NCBI RefSeq assembly: GCF_009765355.1
Contig: NZ_VTHK01000002.1
Span: 1 to 64,000 of the forward strand
DNA length: 64,000 nucleotides
Source: Amycolatopsis anabasis
GTDB lineage: Bacteria > Actinomycetota > Actinomycetes > Mycobacteriales > Pseudonocardiaceae
Reading direction: 5' to 3'
The first letter of the stretch is position 1. Each line of letters opens with the position of its first letter. A program made the translations under genes and the position numbers. The notes beneath the pieces are model-generated. The model ran no database searches, was not told the DNA's origin, and saw nothing but the letters and a program-made list of their open reading frames with translations. Positions 42,003-51,579 of the stretch are shown piece after piece.

Positions 42003-43042
42003 CGGCCGGGCGCAGGCGCGGCAAGCTCGCGCCGATCGCCGTGCTCCTGGTGCTGAGCGTGCTCACCGGATGCGGCGGCGGCCCGGCGGGCGAGTCGCTC
42101 ACCTTCGTCTCCACCGGCAGCGAGTTCCAGGACGGGCAGCGGAAGGCGTGGCAGGAGCCCTACACCGCGGCCACCGGCGTCCGGTTCCGCAACGACGGCC
42201 CGGTCGACGAGGCGAAGCTGCGCTCGATGGTCGACGCGGGCAAGGTCACCTGGGACGTGGTCGACACCAGCGCCGCCGCGGCCGAGCAGTACTGCGGGAA
42301 GTACCTGGAGAAACTGGACTTCTCGATCGTCGACCGGTCGAGGTACCCGGCGGGCACGGTGAGCGAATGCGGAGTGCCCGCGTACTTCTACAGCATCATC
42401 TTCATGTACGACACCAGGAAGTACGGGAACCAGCCGCCGACGCGCATCGCCGACTTCTTCGACCCGGTGAAATACCCCGGCAGGCGGATCGTGCCCCCCG
42501 AACTCGCGACCGGCCTGCTGGAGGACGCGCTGCTGGCGGACGGGGTTCCGGCGGCGAACCTCTACCCCCTCGACGTCGAGCGGGCGCTGCGCAAGGTCGG
42601 CGCGATCCGGAACCTGACCACGTTCGCCAAGACCTACGGGCAGATCCAGCAGTCCATGGTGGACGGTCAGGTCGACCTGGCGCTGGTGTCCACGGCACGG
42701 GCCTACCAGACGCTGAAGGCGGGCGCCCCGTTCCGGCCGGTCTGGGACAAGACCATCGTGAACTGGAACGACCTCGTGGTGCCCAAGGGGTCGGGCAACC
42801 GGGACGCGGCGATGCGGTTCATCGAGTTCAGCGCGCGGGACGCGCAGTCGGCGAAGTTCTCCGAACTCGCTTCCGTGCAACCGGTGAACGAGGCGATCAA
42901 ACCCGCGTTCGACGCCGTGCAGCGGCAGATCGACGCGTTCTCACCGGAACACCGGTCCAGCGTGGTGCTCGGTGACGCGGCGTGGTGGGCGCGGAACTTC
43001 GACGCGGTGACCGCCAGGTTCACCGCCTGGCTGGCCGGATAG
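41999..43042 (+). CDS. ABC substrate-binding lipoprotein 1 (spermidine/putrescine type)
   Basis: This 347-residue lipoprotein has a charged start, a hydrophobic stretch and the lipobox LTGC (Cys25). The mature part follows the PotD/Fe-type binding fold (KLRSMVDAGKVTWDVVDTS, ADFFDPVKYPGRRIV). It captures the amine-like substrate outside the membrane. A second, clearly related binding protein is encoded at 45805 in the same operon, with the permeases and ATPase between. Start ATG 41999 overlaps the aminotransferase stop. Confidence 0.9.
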   Translation: MTAGRRRGKLAPIAVLLVLSVLTGCGGGPAGESLTFVSTGSEFQDGQRKAWQEPYTAATGVRFRNDGPVDEAKLRSMVDAGKVTWDVVDTSAAAAEQYCGKYLEKLDFSIVDRSRYPAGTVSECGVPAYFYSIIFMYDTRKYGNQPPTRIADFFDPVKYPGRRIVPPELATGLLEDALLADGVPAANLYPLDVERALRKVGAIRNLTTFAKTYGQIQQSMVDGQVDLALVSTARAYQTLKAGAPFRPVWDKTIVNWNDLVVPKGSGNRDAAMRFIEFSARDAQSAKFSELASVQPVNEAIKPAFDAVQRQIDAFSPEHRSSVVLGDAAWWARNFDAVTARFTAWLAG

Positions 43043-43051
43043 GAGGGCGGC

Positions 43052-43942
43052 ATGACCACTGCGACCTTTCCGGAGGCGCCGAGCGCGCCCGCGGCGGGCG
43101 GGAGCCGTTCGCGCCGGGGCGCCGCCGGGTGGCTGCTGCTGCCCGCGGCGGCCGCGCTGCTGGTGTTCTTCTGCTACCCGCTGGGCACGATCATCTGGCA
43201 GAGCTTCACCGAACCGGAACCGGGCTGGGCGAACTACGCGGCGCTGTTCTCCGACGGCGTCTCGGTGACCGTGCTGCTGCGCACCCTGTGGACGGCGTGC
43301 GTGGTGGCGTTCGCGACGTTGCTCCTCGCCTACCCCTACGCGTACGCGATGACCCGGGTGTCCCGGCGGACCCGCGGGGTGCTGACCGTGCTGGTGCTGC
43401 TGCCGTTCTGGACCTCGGTGATGGCGCGGAACTTCGCCTGGTACCTGCTGGAACAGCGGGGCGGGCTGATCGAGCGGATGTTCGCCGCGGTCGGCGTCGA
43501 CGGCGTGGTGCTGCTCGGCGGCGTCGCCGGGGTCACCGTGGCGATGGTCCAGGTGATGCTGCCGTTCATGGTGCTGCCGCTGTTCAGCGGGATGAGTTCG
43601 ATCGACCGGCGCCTGCTGGACGCCGCGACCAGCCTGGGCGCACCGCGGCGGACCGCGTTCGTCAAGGTGTACCTGCCGCTGTCGCTACCGGCCGTGGTGT
43701 CCGGGTTCTCCCTGGTCTTCATCGTGACGCTGGGCTTCTTCGTCACCCCGGCGCTGCTCGGCTCGCCGCAGCAGTCGCTGGTCTCGCAGGTGATCGAAAC
43801 CCGGGTGAGCGATCTGCTGGACTTCCCCGGCGGCGGGGCGCTGGGCACCGTGCTGCTCGGGGTGACCCTGCTGGTGCTCTTCCTGGTCAGCCGAGTCGCC
43901 CGGCCCGCCGCCGCGTTGTCGAAGGCGGTGGACCATGCCTGA
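43052..43942 (+). CDS. ABC permease 1 (PotB-like)
   Basis: This 296-residue membrane protein has about six helices and the ATPase-coupling loop DAATSLGAPRRTAFVKVYLP. It is of the spermidine/putrescine type (VVSGFSLVFIVTLGFFVTPA). It pairs with the permease at 43935, which it overlaps by 8 bases. Confidence 0.92.
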   Translation: MTTATFPEAPSAPAAGGSRSRRGAAGWLLLPAAAALLVFFCYPLGTIIWQSFTEPEPGWANYAALFSDGVSVTVLLRTLWTACVVAFATLLLAYPYAYAMTRVSRRTRGVLTVLVLLPFWTSVMARNFAWYLLEQRGGLIERMFAAVGVDGVVLLGGVAGVTVAMVQVMLPFMVLPLFSGMSSIDRRLLDAATSLGAPRRTAFVKVYLPLSLPAVVSGFSLVFIVTLGFFVTPALLGSPQQSLVSQVIETRVSDLLDFPGGGALGTVLLGVTLLVLFLVSRVARPAAALSKAVDHA

Positions 43943-44738
43943 GCACGTGCCGCGCGAACGCGCACTCGGCTGGGGCCTGCGCTGCTGGGTCGCCGGGGTG
44001 GCGATCCTGCTGCTCGCCCCGACCCTGGTGGTCATCCCGATGAGCTTCGGCGCGGGCCAGACCTTCGAGTTCCCGCCCCGGGAGTGGTCGCTGCGCTGGT
44101 ACCGGGAGTTCTTCGAATCCCCGGAGTGGATGGCCTCGCTGGTCACCTCGGTCCAGGTGGGACTGCTCACCGCGGTGCTGGCCACCGTGCTCGGGGTCGC
44201 CGCGGCCATCGGCCTCGACCGCGCGCGGTTCCGGGGCAAGGAGATCCTGCGTTCGGCGATGATGGCGCCGATGATCGTGCCCGGCATCGTGGTGGCGGTC
44301 GCGATCTACGCGGCGTTCCTGCGCTGGCAGCTCAACGGCACCCTGTTCGGGTTCGTGCTGGCACACACCGTGCTGGCGGTGCCGTTCGTGGTGACCGCGG
44401 TCGGCGCGAGCCTGGCCGGATACGACCGGACGGTGGAGACCGCGGCGGCCAGCCTCGGCGCGTCCTGGTGGGCGATCACCTGGCGGGTGACGCTCCCGTT
44501 GCTCGCCCCCGGGGTGGCGTCCGGGTTCGTCTTCGCGTTCGTCACCTCCCTGGACGAGGTCGTGATCGCCCTCTTCCTGCAGACCCCGGACATCCGCACG
44601 CTCCCGGTGCAGATGTACGACTCGATCACGCTGGAGATCGACCCGACGATCGCGGCCGCGTCCAGCCTGATCGTCGTGGTGACCACGCTCGCCCTGCTGA
44701 TCCCGCAATTCGTCCGCCGACGCCGGAGCGAAACATGA
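43935..44738 (+). CDS. ABC permease 2 (PotC-like)
   Basis: This 267-residue membrane protein has six helices and the coupling loop ETAAASLGASWWAITWRVTL. It ends with SLDEVVIALFLQTPDIRTLP, typical of PotC-type subunits. Its stop overlaps the ATPase start (ATGA). Confidence 0.92.
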   Translation: MPEHVPRERALGWGLRCWVAGVAILLLAPTLVVIPMSFGAGQTFEFPPREWSLRWYREFFESPEWMASLVTSVQVGLLTAVLATVLGVAAAIGLDRARFRGKEILRSAMMAPMIVPGIVVAVAIYAAFLRWQLNGTLFGFVLAHTVLAVPFVVTAVGASLAGYDRTVETAAASLGASWWAITWRVTLPLLAPGVASGFVFAFVTSLDEVVIALFLQTPDIRTLPVQMYDSITLEIDPTIAAASSLIVVVTTLALLIPQFVRRRRSET

Positions 44739-45808
44739 GCACTCACAACGAAGACCACGCCAGCCACGGAATTCGCATCGACGAGGTGACCAAGGTGTTC
44801 CCCGGGTTGCCGCGGCCCGCGGTGGCCGACGTGTCGCTGGACATCGCGCCCGGGGAGTTCATGACCTTCCTCGGCCCGTCCGGCTCCGGCAAGACCACGA
44901 TGCTGTCGATGATCGCCGGGTTCACGTCGCTGACCAGGGGCACGATCTCGGTCGACGGCAAGGACATCAGCCGGGTCAAACCGCATCGCCGCGACCTCGG
45001 CGTGGTGTTCCAGCAGTACGCCCTGTTCCCGCATCTGTCCGTGCGCAAGAACATCGCGTTTCCCTTGCAGCAGCGCGGGTTGGCCAAGGCCGAGATCGCG
45101 GAGAAGGTGCGCGGGGCGCTGCGCCTGGTGCATCTCGAGGACTTCGCGGACCGGTTGCCGAAGCAGCTTTCCGGCGGCCAGCAGCAGCGGGTGGCGCTGG
45201 CCCGCGCGGTCGTCTACCAGCCGAGGGCGCTGCTGATGGACGAACCGCTCGGTGCGCTGGACAAGAACCTGCGCGGCCAGTTGCAGCGGGAGATCGCCCG
45301 GATGCACCGCGAGCTGGGGATGACCTTCATCTTCGTCACCCACGACCAGGAGGAGGCGCTCACCCTGTCCGACCGGATCGCGGTGTTCAACGACGGCGTC
45401 GTGCAGCAGGTCGGCACCCCCGCCGAACTCTACGAGCGCCCCGCGACCCTGTTCGTGGCGCGGTTCCTCGGCGAGTCGAACGTGTTCCCCGGTTCCGCCG
45501 GGGACGGTGACGTGGTGGTCCGGCCGGAACGGATCGAGCTGCACACCGATCCGGGCGCGGTGCCGGTGGGGCACGAGCGCCGGGCGGCCACCGTCACCGA
45601 TGTCGTCTACGTCGGCAACCACAACCGGATCGGCCTGCGGTTCGACGACGACGCCACCGGGTCGGCGATGTACCTGGCCGGGATGCCGTTGCCCGCGGCG
45701 CCGGGGCAGCCGGTGCTGGCCTGCTGGCACCCGCGGCACCAGGCGGTGGTGGGCGAGCAGGTCGCCGGTTCCCCGGCGGCCGCCGAGACCGTGCGGGCCG
45801 CGCGATGA
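44735..45808 (+). CDS. ABC transporter ATPase (PotA-like)
   Basis: This 357-residue ATPase has Walker A GPSGSGKTT (47-55), Q-loop VVFQQYALFPHLS, signature [14 protein letters not shown], Walker B ALLMDEPLGALD and the switch His in FVTHDQEEAL. A TOBE domain follows (about 275-345). It powers the importer formed with the two permeases. It overlaps the second binding protein gene (ATGA). Confidence 0.95.
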   Translation: MSTHNEDHASHGIRIDEVTKVFPGLPRPAVADVSLDIAPGEFMTFLGPSGSGKTTMLSMIAGFTSLTRGTISVDGKDISRVKPHRRDLGVVFQQYALFPHLSVRKNIAFPLQQRGLAKAEIAEKVRGALRLVHLEDFADRLPKQLSGGQQQRVALARAVVYQPRALLMDEPLGALDKNLRGQLQREIARMHRELGMTFIFVTHDQEEALTLSDRIAVFNDGVVQQVGTPAELYERPATLFVARFLGESNVFPGSAGDGDVVVRPERIELHTDPGAVPVGHERRAATVTDVVYVGNHNRIGLRFDDDATGSAMYLAGMPLPAAPGQPVLACWHPRHQAVVGEQVAGSPAAAETVRAAR

Positions 45809-46851
45809 CCGGCCGGCGGCGGTGGACGAAGATCGCCGGTGCCGCGGTGCTGGCGGCGGCACTGCTCGCGGGCTGCACCGGCGGCGCGCCGAACGGCAGG
45901 CTGACGTTCGTCTCCTACGGGAAGGGCGCCTACCAGGACGGGCAGCAGGCGGCGTTCCTGGAACCGTTCGAGAAGCGGTCCGGCCTCAAGATCACCGTGG
46001 ACGGGCCGTCGGACAACGCCAAGCTGCGGGCCATGGTGGAGGCGGGCAAGGTCACCTGGGACGTCATGGACACCGACGCCTTCATCGCCCGCGAACAGTG
46101 CGGGAAGCTCCTGGAGAAGATCGACGTCGGCGCGCTGCGGGACAGTTTCCCGCCGGGCACGCTCTCCGACTGCGGCGTCCCGACCGCCCTGTTCGGGCTC
46201 GCGTTCCTCTACAACGAGAAGACCTATGGCGCGCGCCCGCCCACCACCCTCGCCGACTTCTTCGACCCCGCGAAGTTCCCCGGGAAGCGCGTGATCTACG
46301 CCAAGGACCCCGCCATCGGCCTGTACGAGTCCGCGCTGCTCGCCGACGGGGTCGAGCCCGCGAACCTCTATCCGCTGGACACCGGGCGCGCCCTGCGCGC
46401 CTACGACCGGATCCGGCCCGAGCTGATCCTGGCGCAGACCTACGGCCAGCAGCAGCAGGCGATGGTGGACAACCAGGCGGATATGGCGCTGGTGGTCAGC
46501 GCACGCGCGTATTCCGTGCTCAAGGCGGGTGGCCTCCATTGGCGGGCGGTCCAGACCAAGGTGCCGGTGACCTGGGACGTGCTGGTGGTTCCGAAGGGCA
46601 GCCGGAACGCCGACCACGCCAAGGATCTGATCCGGTTCGCGTCCCAACCGGAACAGGGCGCGAAGTTCGCCGAACTCTCCGGTGCGGGCGCCGCCAACGT
46701 CCGGGCCGAACCCGCCCTCGACGACTTGCGCAAGCGGGTGGACGTGCTGAGCAAGGACCGCGCCGGTGACCAGGTGCTGATCGACGCGCAGTGGTGGACG
46801 GAGAACTACCAGCGGATGGTCCGGGAATGGGCGGCCTGGCAAAGCGGCTGA
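45805..46851 (+). CDS. ABC substrate-binding lipoprotein 2, paralog of binding protein 1
   Basis: This 348-residue lipoprotein has lipobox LAGC (Cys24). It is plainly related to the first binding protein: AKLRAMVEAGKVTWDVMDTD matches its counterpart, as does LADFFDPAKFPGKRVIYAKD. One set of permeases and one ATPase therefore probably serve two receptors with different substrate preferences. The kinase-phospholyase fusion follows after 30 bases. Confidence 0.9.
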   Translation: MTGRRRWTKIAGAAVLAAALLAGCTGGAPNGRLTFVSYGKGAYQDGQQAAFLEPFEKRSGLKITVDGPSDNAKLRAMVEAGKVTWDVMDTDAFIAREQCGKLLEKIDVGALRDSFPPGTLSDCGVPTALFGLAFLYNEKTYGARPPTTLADFFDPAKFPGKRVIYAKDPAIGLYESALLADGVEPANLYPLDTGRALRAYDRIRPELILAQTYGQQQQAMVDNQADMALVVSARAYSVLKAGGLHWRAVQTKVPVTWDVLVVPKGSRNADHAKDLIRFASQPEQGAKFAELSGAGAANVRAEPALDDLRKRVDVLSKDRAGDQVLIDAQWWTENYQRMVREWAAWQSG

Positions 46852-46881
46852 GCGGGACACCTTCGACGAGTGGGAGCGCTG

Positions 46882-49863
46882 ATGACCAACACCGAAGCGC
46901 AGTACCGGAGGATCACGGCGGGCAGCCCCGCGCTGACCGACGACCGGGTGCGTGACCTGCTGCGCACGCGGTTCGGGGTCGACGCGGTGCGCACGGCCGC
47001 ACTGGCCGGTGAGACCGACCAGAACGTCTGGCTTTCCGACGATCGGGGCGGCGAGTACGTGCTCAAGCTCTGCGCCGAGTCCGAACGGGCGCGCGTGGAG
47101 TTCCAGACCGGTCTGCTGCGGCACCTGGAGCGGTCCCATCCGGAGTTGCCGGTGCCGCGGGTGCGGACCGGCTCCACGGGCGGCGCGATCGTGCCGGTGC
47201 CCGGGCCGGACGGGGTGGTCGCGCGGTTGCTGAGCTGGGTGCCGGGCACCCCGCTGGCCGAGGTGCCCCGGTACTCGACGGAACTGCTGCGGGACGTCGG
47301 AGCCGCCGCGGGCAGGCTCACCGCGGCGACCGGTTCCTGGCGCCCGCCAACACCGCCGGAGTCGCACTACTGGGACTTCCTGCGCGCCGACGCCGTACTG
47401 GGCGGGGCTCCCGAGGCGGTCGGCGATCCGGAACTGCGGGCGGCGCTCGCCCGCATCCGCGCGGAGTTCGTGCCGTCGCTGTCCCGGTTCACCACCCTGC
47501 CGACGGCGGTGGTCCATCACGACCTCAACGCCTACAACGTGCTGGTCGACACCCGGTCGCCGCGGCACCGGGTCTCGGGTTTCATCGATTTCGGCGACGC
47601 CCTGCATTCCGCGCGGGTGGCCGATCTGGCGATCCTGGCTTCGAGCGTGCTGCGCGGCGCGGAGGATCCGTTGCGCGTCGCCGCGGTCCTCGCCGCGGCC
47701 TACCACGGCGCCTGCCCGCTGTCCGAAGCCGAGCTGGACCTGGTGTTCCCGCTGATCGCGTTGCGCACGGCCATGGTGGCGGCGACCACCGCCCGGCTCG
47801 GCGCGGCGGGAGCGCACGGCGATCCGCGCCACCGGTCTCCGGCGACCGCGGAGCTGGCCCGGAAGCTGGCCGCGATCCCCGCCGCGGTGGGAACCGGGAT
47901 GATCCGCCACGCGTGCGGGCTGGCCGCGAGCCCGCACGCCGCGGCGGTGACCGGGTGGCTCGACGCCCCGGAGCGGACCGCGGAGTCCTTTGTGGACGGC
48001 GAGCTGGCGGTCGTGGACCTCGGCGCGGGCAGCGCCGTGTTCGACGGCGTGGATCCCGGGGACCCCGGCGCGCTCACCGCGGCCGCGCGGGCGGCGATCG
48101 CCGCCGAACGCCCGGCGGTCGCGCTCGGGCGGTTCGGCGAACCCCGTTTCCCCGAGTCGGCCACCGGTGGCTCCGAACCCGCGAACGTCCACATCGGACT
48201 GGAATTCTTCGCGGCACCGGGCGCGCCGGTCTCGGCGCCCCTGGCGGGGCGCGTCGAGGCGGCCGGGTTGGCGGACCTGGTCCTGCGCCACGAACCGGCT
48301 CCGGGAGTCCGTTTCTGGACCGTCTACTCCGGACTGGAAGTCGAGGCGGAGCCCGATGCGGAGATCGGCGCGGGCGAGCGGATCGGCCGGATCGCGGACC
48401 GGTCCGGCGCAGGCCCGGCGCCCGGCCTGCGCGTGCGCCTGGCCACCGTGCCGGTGACCGGATGGCCGGAGGTCCCCGCGCACGTCACGCGGACCGAGTT
48501 CCCGGCCTGGCGGAGCCTGTTCCCGGACCCGGGGCGGCTGTTCGGCCCGGATTCGCCGGTCACCGCGTGGACGCCGTCGGTGCACGCCGCCCTGCGCGGC
48601 CGCGAAACGCACCTGCCCCGCACCCACCCCACCTACTTCGAGCAGCCGATGGCCATGGTCCGCGCCCGGGACTGCCGGTTCTACGACGAATGGGGACGGT
48701 CCTATCTGGACGCGCTGAACAACGTCACCCTGCTCGGCCACTGCCATCCGCGGCTGGTCGACGCGGCCGCCCGGCAGCTGAGCAGGCTGAACACCAACAG
48801 CCGGTTCGTCTACGACGTGCTGACCGAGTACGCGGCCGCGCTCACCGCCACCCTGCCGGACGGGCTGGACGTGGTCTACTTCCTCAATTCCGGCAGCGAG
48901 GCCAACGACCTGGCCCTGCGCATGTCCCGGTACCTGTCCCGCCGGGACGACGTGGTGATCATCGACGACGCCTACCACGGCTACACCTCGGTGGTGTCCG
49001 ACGTGAGCCCGTCCCGTTACCGGCACTACGGCAAGCCGGACACCACGCACCCGACCCCGGTGCCCGACCGGTACCGGGGCGAGTACGGCTACCAGGACCC
49101 GCGGGCGGGGGAGAAGTACGCCGGACACGTCACCGAGACCTTCGACCGGCTCGCTGCCCAGGGCCGCCCGCCCGCCGCCTACCTCTTCGAGGGACTGCTC
49201 GCCGGGGCCGGTCAGGTGGTGCTCCCGCCCGGCTACCTCCCGCCGATCTTCGCGGCGGCCGGGCAGCACCGGATCTTCACCATCGCGGACGAGGTCCAGG
49301 TCGGCTTCGGCCGGCTGGGCGAGCGGTTCTGGGGTTTCCAGACCCAGGGCGACGACGTGGTGCCCGACTTCGTGACCATGGGCAAGTCGATGGGCAACGG
49401 GTTCCCCGTCGCGGCCCTGGTCACCACCCGGGAGATCTCCGAGGGGTTCGACCGGACCGGCCGGTTCTTCTCGACCTACGGCGGCAATCCGGTGGCCTGC
49501 GCGGTGGGCCTCGAACTGCTGCGGGTGCTGGAAGAGGAAGGGCTGCAACGCAACGCGCTGGAGGTCGGGCAGTACCTGCGGGACCGCCTCCGGGATCTGG
49601 CGGACAAGCACGAGCTGATCGGGGACGTGCGGGGGCAGGGTTTCTACAGCGGCGTCGAATTCGTCCTGGACCGCCAAACCAAGGAACCGGCGAGGGCGGA
49701 GACGCTGATCGTCTGCGAGCGGCTGAAGGAGGCGGGGGCCCTGGTGTATCCCACCGGGCCGCACTGGAACGTCCTCAAGCTCAAGCCCCCGCTGAGTTTC
49801 ACCCGGGCGCACGCGGACGAGTTCGCCACCGCGCTGGACCGGGTGCTGGAAGCGGGCTGGTGA
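46882..49863 (+). CDS. Kinase / M23-like / class III phospholyase fusion
   Basis: This 993-residue protein has three parts. Residues about 1-330 are an APH-type kinase with the catalytic loop VVHHDLNAYNVLVD and metal site FIDFGDALHS. About 430-530 is M23-peptidase-like (NVHIGLEFFAAPGAPVSAP) with Glu where the metal Asp is usual, so probably not a protease. About 560-993 is a PLP domain with LDALNNVTLLGHCHPRLVDA, ADEVQVGFGRLGERFWGFQ and Lys in TMGKSMGNGFPVAA, close to ethanolamine-phosphate and phosphohydroxylysine phospholyases. The kinase would phosphorylate an amino alcohol and the lyase would release ammonia and phosphate, leaving an aldehyde. The substrate is not proven. Confidence 0.85.
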   Translation: MTNTEAQYRRITAGSPALTDDRVRDLLRTRFGVDAVRTAALAGETDQNVWLSDDRGGEYVLKLCAESERARVEFQTGLLRHLERSHPELPVPRVRTGSTGGAIVPVPGPDGVVARLLSWVPGTPLAEVPRYSTELLRDVGAAAGRLTAATGSWRPPTPPESHYWDFLRADAVLGGAPEAVGDPELRAALARIRAEFVPSLSRFTTLPTAVVHHDLNAYNVLVDTRSPRHRVSGFIDFGDALHSARVADLAILASSVLRGAEDPLRVAAVLAAAYHGACPLSEAELDLVFPLIALRTAMVAATTARLGAAGAHGDPRHRSPATAELARKLAAIPAAVGTGMIRHACGLAASPHAAAVTGWLDAPERTAESFVDGELAVVDLGAGSAVFDGVDPGDPGALTAAARAAIAAERPAVALGRFGEPRFPESATGGSEPANVHIGLEFFAAPGAPVSAPLAGRVEAAGLADLVLRHEPAPGVRFWTVYSGLEVEAEPDAEIGAGERIGRIADRSGAGPAPGLRVRLATVPVTGWPEVPAHVTRTEFPAWRSLFPDPGRLFGPDSPVTAWTPSVHAALRGRETHLPRTHPTYFEQPMAMVRARDCRFYDEWGRSYLDALNNVTLLGHCHPRLVDAAARQLSRLNTNSRFVYDVLTEYAAALTATLPDGLDVVYFLNSGSEANDLALRMSRYLSRRDDVVIIDDAYHGYTSVVSDVSPSRYRHYGKPDTTHPTPVPDRYRGEYGYQDPRAGEKYAGHVTETFDRLAAQGRPPAAYLFEGLLAGAGQVVLPPGYLPPIFAAAGQHRIFTIADEVQVGFGRLGERFWGFQTQGDDVVPDFVTMGKSMGNGFPVAALVTTREISEGFDRTGRFFSTYGGNPVACAVGLELLRVLEEEGLQRNALEVGQYLRDRLRDLADKHELIGDVRGQGFYSGVEFVLDRQTKEPARAETLIVCERLKEAGALVYPTGPHWNVLKLKPPLSFTRAHADEFATALDRVLEAGW

Positions 49864-51554
49864 GGCTGGTGCGGAGGAACGATTGCGCGGCGGATGTCGT
49901 CTTCCGCGGCGGGCGCGTGCTCACCGTGGACCGGGATTTCACCGTGGCCTCCGCGGTCGCGGTGACCGGTGAGCGGATTCGTGCCGTCGGTTCGGACGAG
50001 AGCGTCGGCGAGCTGATCGGACCGGACACCCGGGTGATCGAACTCGGCGGGCGCGCGGTGCTGCCCGGGATCAACGACGCCCACCTGCACCTGGCCCTGT
50101 TCGGCCTGTCCTCGCCGCCGTTCTCGGTGGACCTCAGCGGGGTGCGGTCGGTCGCCGCGCTGGGCGAGGCGCTGACGAAAGGTTCGGCCGGGCTCGCGGA
50201 CGGCGAGTGGCTGATCGGTGGCGGGTGGCGCGAAACCACCATCGCCGAATTCGCCCCGGGCGCCCGGGGACCGCACCGGGAGCACCTCGACGCCGTCACC
50301 GGGCCGCGACCGGCCGTGCTGAACCACGTCTCGCTGCATTCGGTGCTGGCCAACACCGCGGCGCTCCGCGTCGCCGGGATCGATCGGGACACCGCGGACC
50401 CGGCCGGTGGCCGGATCGTCCGCGACGCGGACGGCGAACCGACCGGGTTGCTGCTCGAATCGGCCGCCGGGCTGGTCACCCGGCACCGGCCGCGACTGCC
50501 GGAACGGCGGCGGCTGGACGCCATCGCGTCGGCGATGCGGACGCTCAACGCGCTGGGCATCACCAGCGTGACCGATCCGGTGGTGTGGCCGGAGCTGTTG
50601 CGCGACTACCTCAGCCTGCACCGGGAAGACCGGATGACCGTGCGGGTCAACACCTTGCTGCACTGGGACTGGCCTTCCCCGTCCACCTCGTCGGACGGAA
50701 TCCGGACCGCGCTCGGTTATGCCGGGCTTTCCAGCGGGCTCGGCGACGACTGGTTGCGGGTCGGCGGGGTGAAGTTGTTCGCCGACGGGGTGCCCGGCAA
50801 CCGCACGGCGTGGCTGAACCAGCCGTATCCGGAAGGCGGTTCCGGCGGGCTGGTCACCGCGGGCGCCACCGAGGAAGCGCGGTACGCCGAACTGCTGGAC
50901 ATCATCGACCAGGTGCACCGCCACCGGCTCCAGATCCAGATCCACGTCACCGGCGACCGGGCCGCGGACGCCGCGATCGACGGAATCGTCCGCGCTCAGC
51001 GAGCCGATCCGTGGCCGCGGGCGCGGCACGCGCTGATCCACGGCACGCTGCTGTCCGAGGAGTCCCTGCCCCGGCTCGCCGAATACGGCATCGGAGTGAT
51101 CACCAGCTCGCTGATGAAGACCTACACCCGCGCCTCGATGGAGCCGGTGATCGGCGCGGACCGGTGGGAGCGGACCTTTCCCGCGGCGGCGCTGCTCGCC
51201 GCGGGCGTGGCCGTGGCCGACAGTTCGGACGCGCCGTGCTTCTTCCCCGACTGGCGGCGCGGGCTCGCCACGTTCGCCGGTGCCGGATTCCCCGGGAGGA
51301 ACGGGGAGACCGCCGTCCTCCCACCGGAACGCCGCCTCGGCCGGGAACAGGCGATCCGGCTCTGGACCGGCGCGGGCGCGTACTTCGAACACGCCGAGGA
51401 CCGGAAAGGCGCCCTCCAGAGGGGGAAACTCGCCGATCTGGTGGTGCTGGCGCAGGATCCCCTCACCACCGATCCGGAATCCCTGCCCGGCCTCACCCCG
51501 GTGCTGACCATGGTCGGTGGCCGCATCGTGTTCGACGCCGCCGCACCGGGGTGA
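49860..51554 (+). CDS. Amidohydrolase, YtcJ-like
   Basis: This 564-residue metal-dependent hydrolase of the amidohydrolase-3 group has VLPGINDAHLHLALFG as first metal site, QIQIHVTGDRAADAAIDGIV and ALIHGTLLS for the later His ligands, and VAVADSSDAPCFFPDW for the Asp. It hydrolyses an amide or related bond. It is last in the MarR-linked operon; GTG 49860 overlaps the fusion's stop (GTG 49869 is an alternative). It may release the amine that the operon's other enzymes process. Confidence 0.88.
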   Translation: MRLVRRNDCAADVVFRGGRVLTVDRDFTVASAVAVTGERIRAVGSDESVGELIGPDTRVIELGGRAVLPGINDAHLHLALFGLSSPPFSVDLSGVRSVAALGEALTKGSAGLADGEWLIGGGWRETTIAEFAPGARGPHREHLDAVTGPRPAVLNHVSLHSVLANTAALRVAGIDRDTADPAGGRIVRDADGEPTGLLLESAAGLVTRHRPRLPERRRLDAIASAMRTLNALGITSVTDPVVWPELLRDYLSLHREDRMTVRVNTLLHWDWPSPSTSSDGIRTALGYAGLSSGLGDDWLRVGGVKLFADGVPGNRTAWLNQPYPEGGSGGLVTAGATEEARYAELLDIIDQVHRHRLQIQIHVTGDRAADAAIDGIVRAQRADPWPRARHALIHGTLLSEESLPRLAEYGIGVITSSLMKTYTRASMEPVIGADRWERTFPAAALLAAGVAVADSSDAPCFFPDWRRGLATFAGAGFPGRNGETAVLPPERRLGREQAIRLWTGAGAYFEHAEDRKGALQRGKLADLVVLAQDPLTTDPESLPGLTPVLTMVGGRIVFDAAAPG

Positions 51555-51579
51555 CCGGGGTCGTGAGCACCGGGTTCCC

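Noticed and set aside
39572..43042. Plus-strand frame of 1156 codons that runs into the first binding protein
   Set aside because: Its first two thirds are an out-of-frame reading of the aldehyde dehydrogenase and aminotransferase. Only the part from 41999, with a lipobox, is a gene.
45607..49812. Minus-strand open frame of 1401 codons opposite the second ABC binding protein and fusion genes
   Set aside because: The sense strand encodes clear lipoprotein, kinase and aminotransferase motifs. The antisense frame is an artefact of GC-rich third positions.
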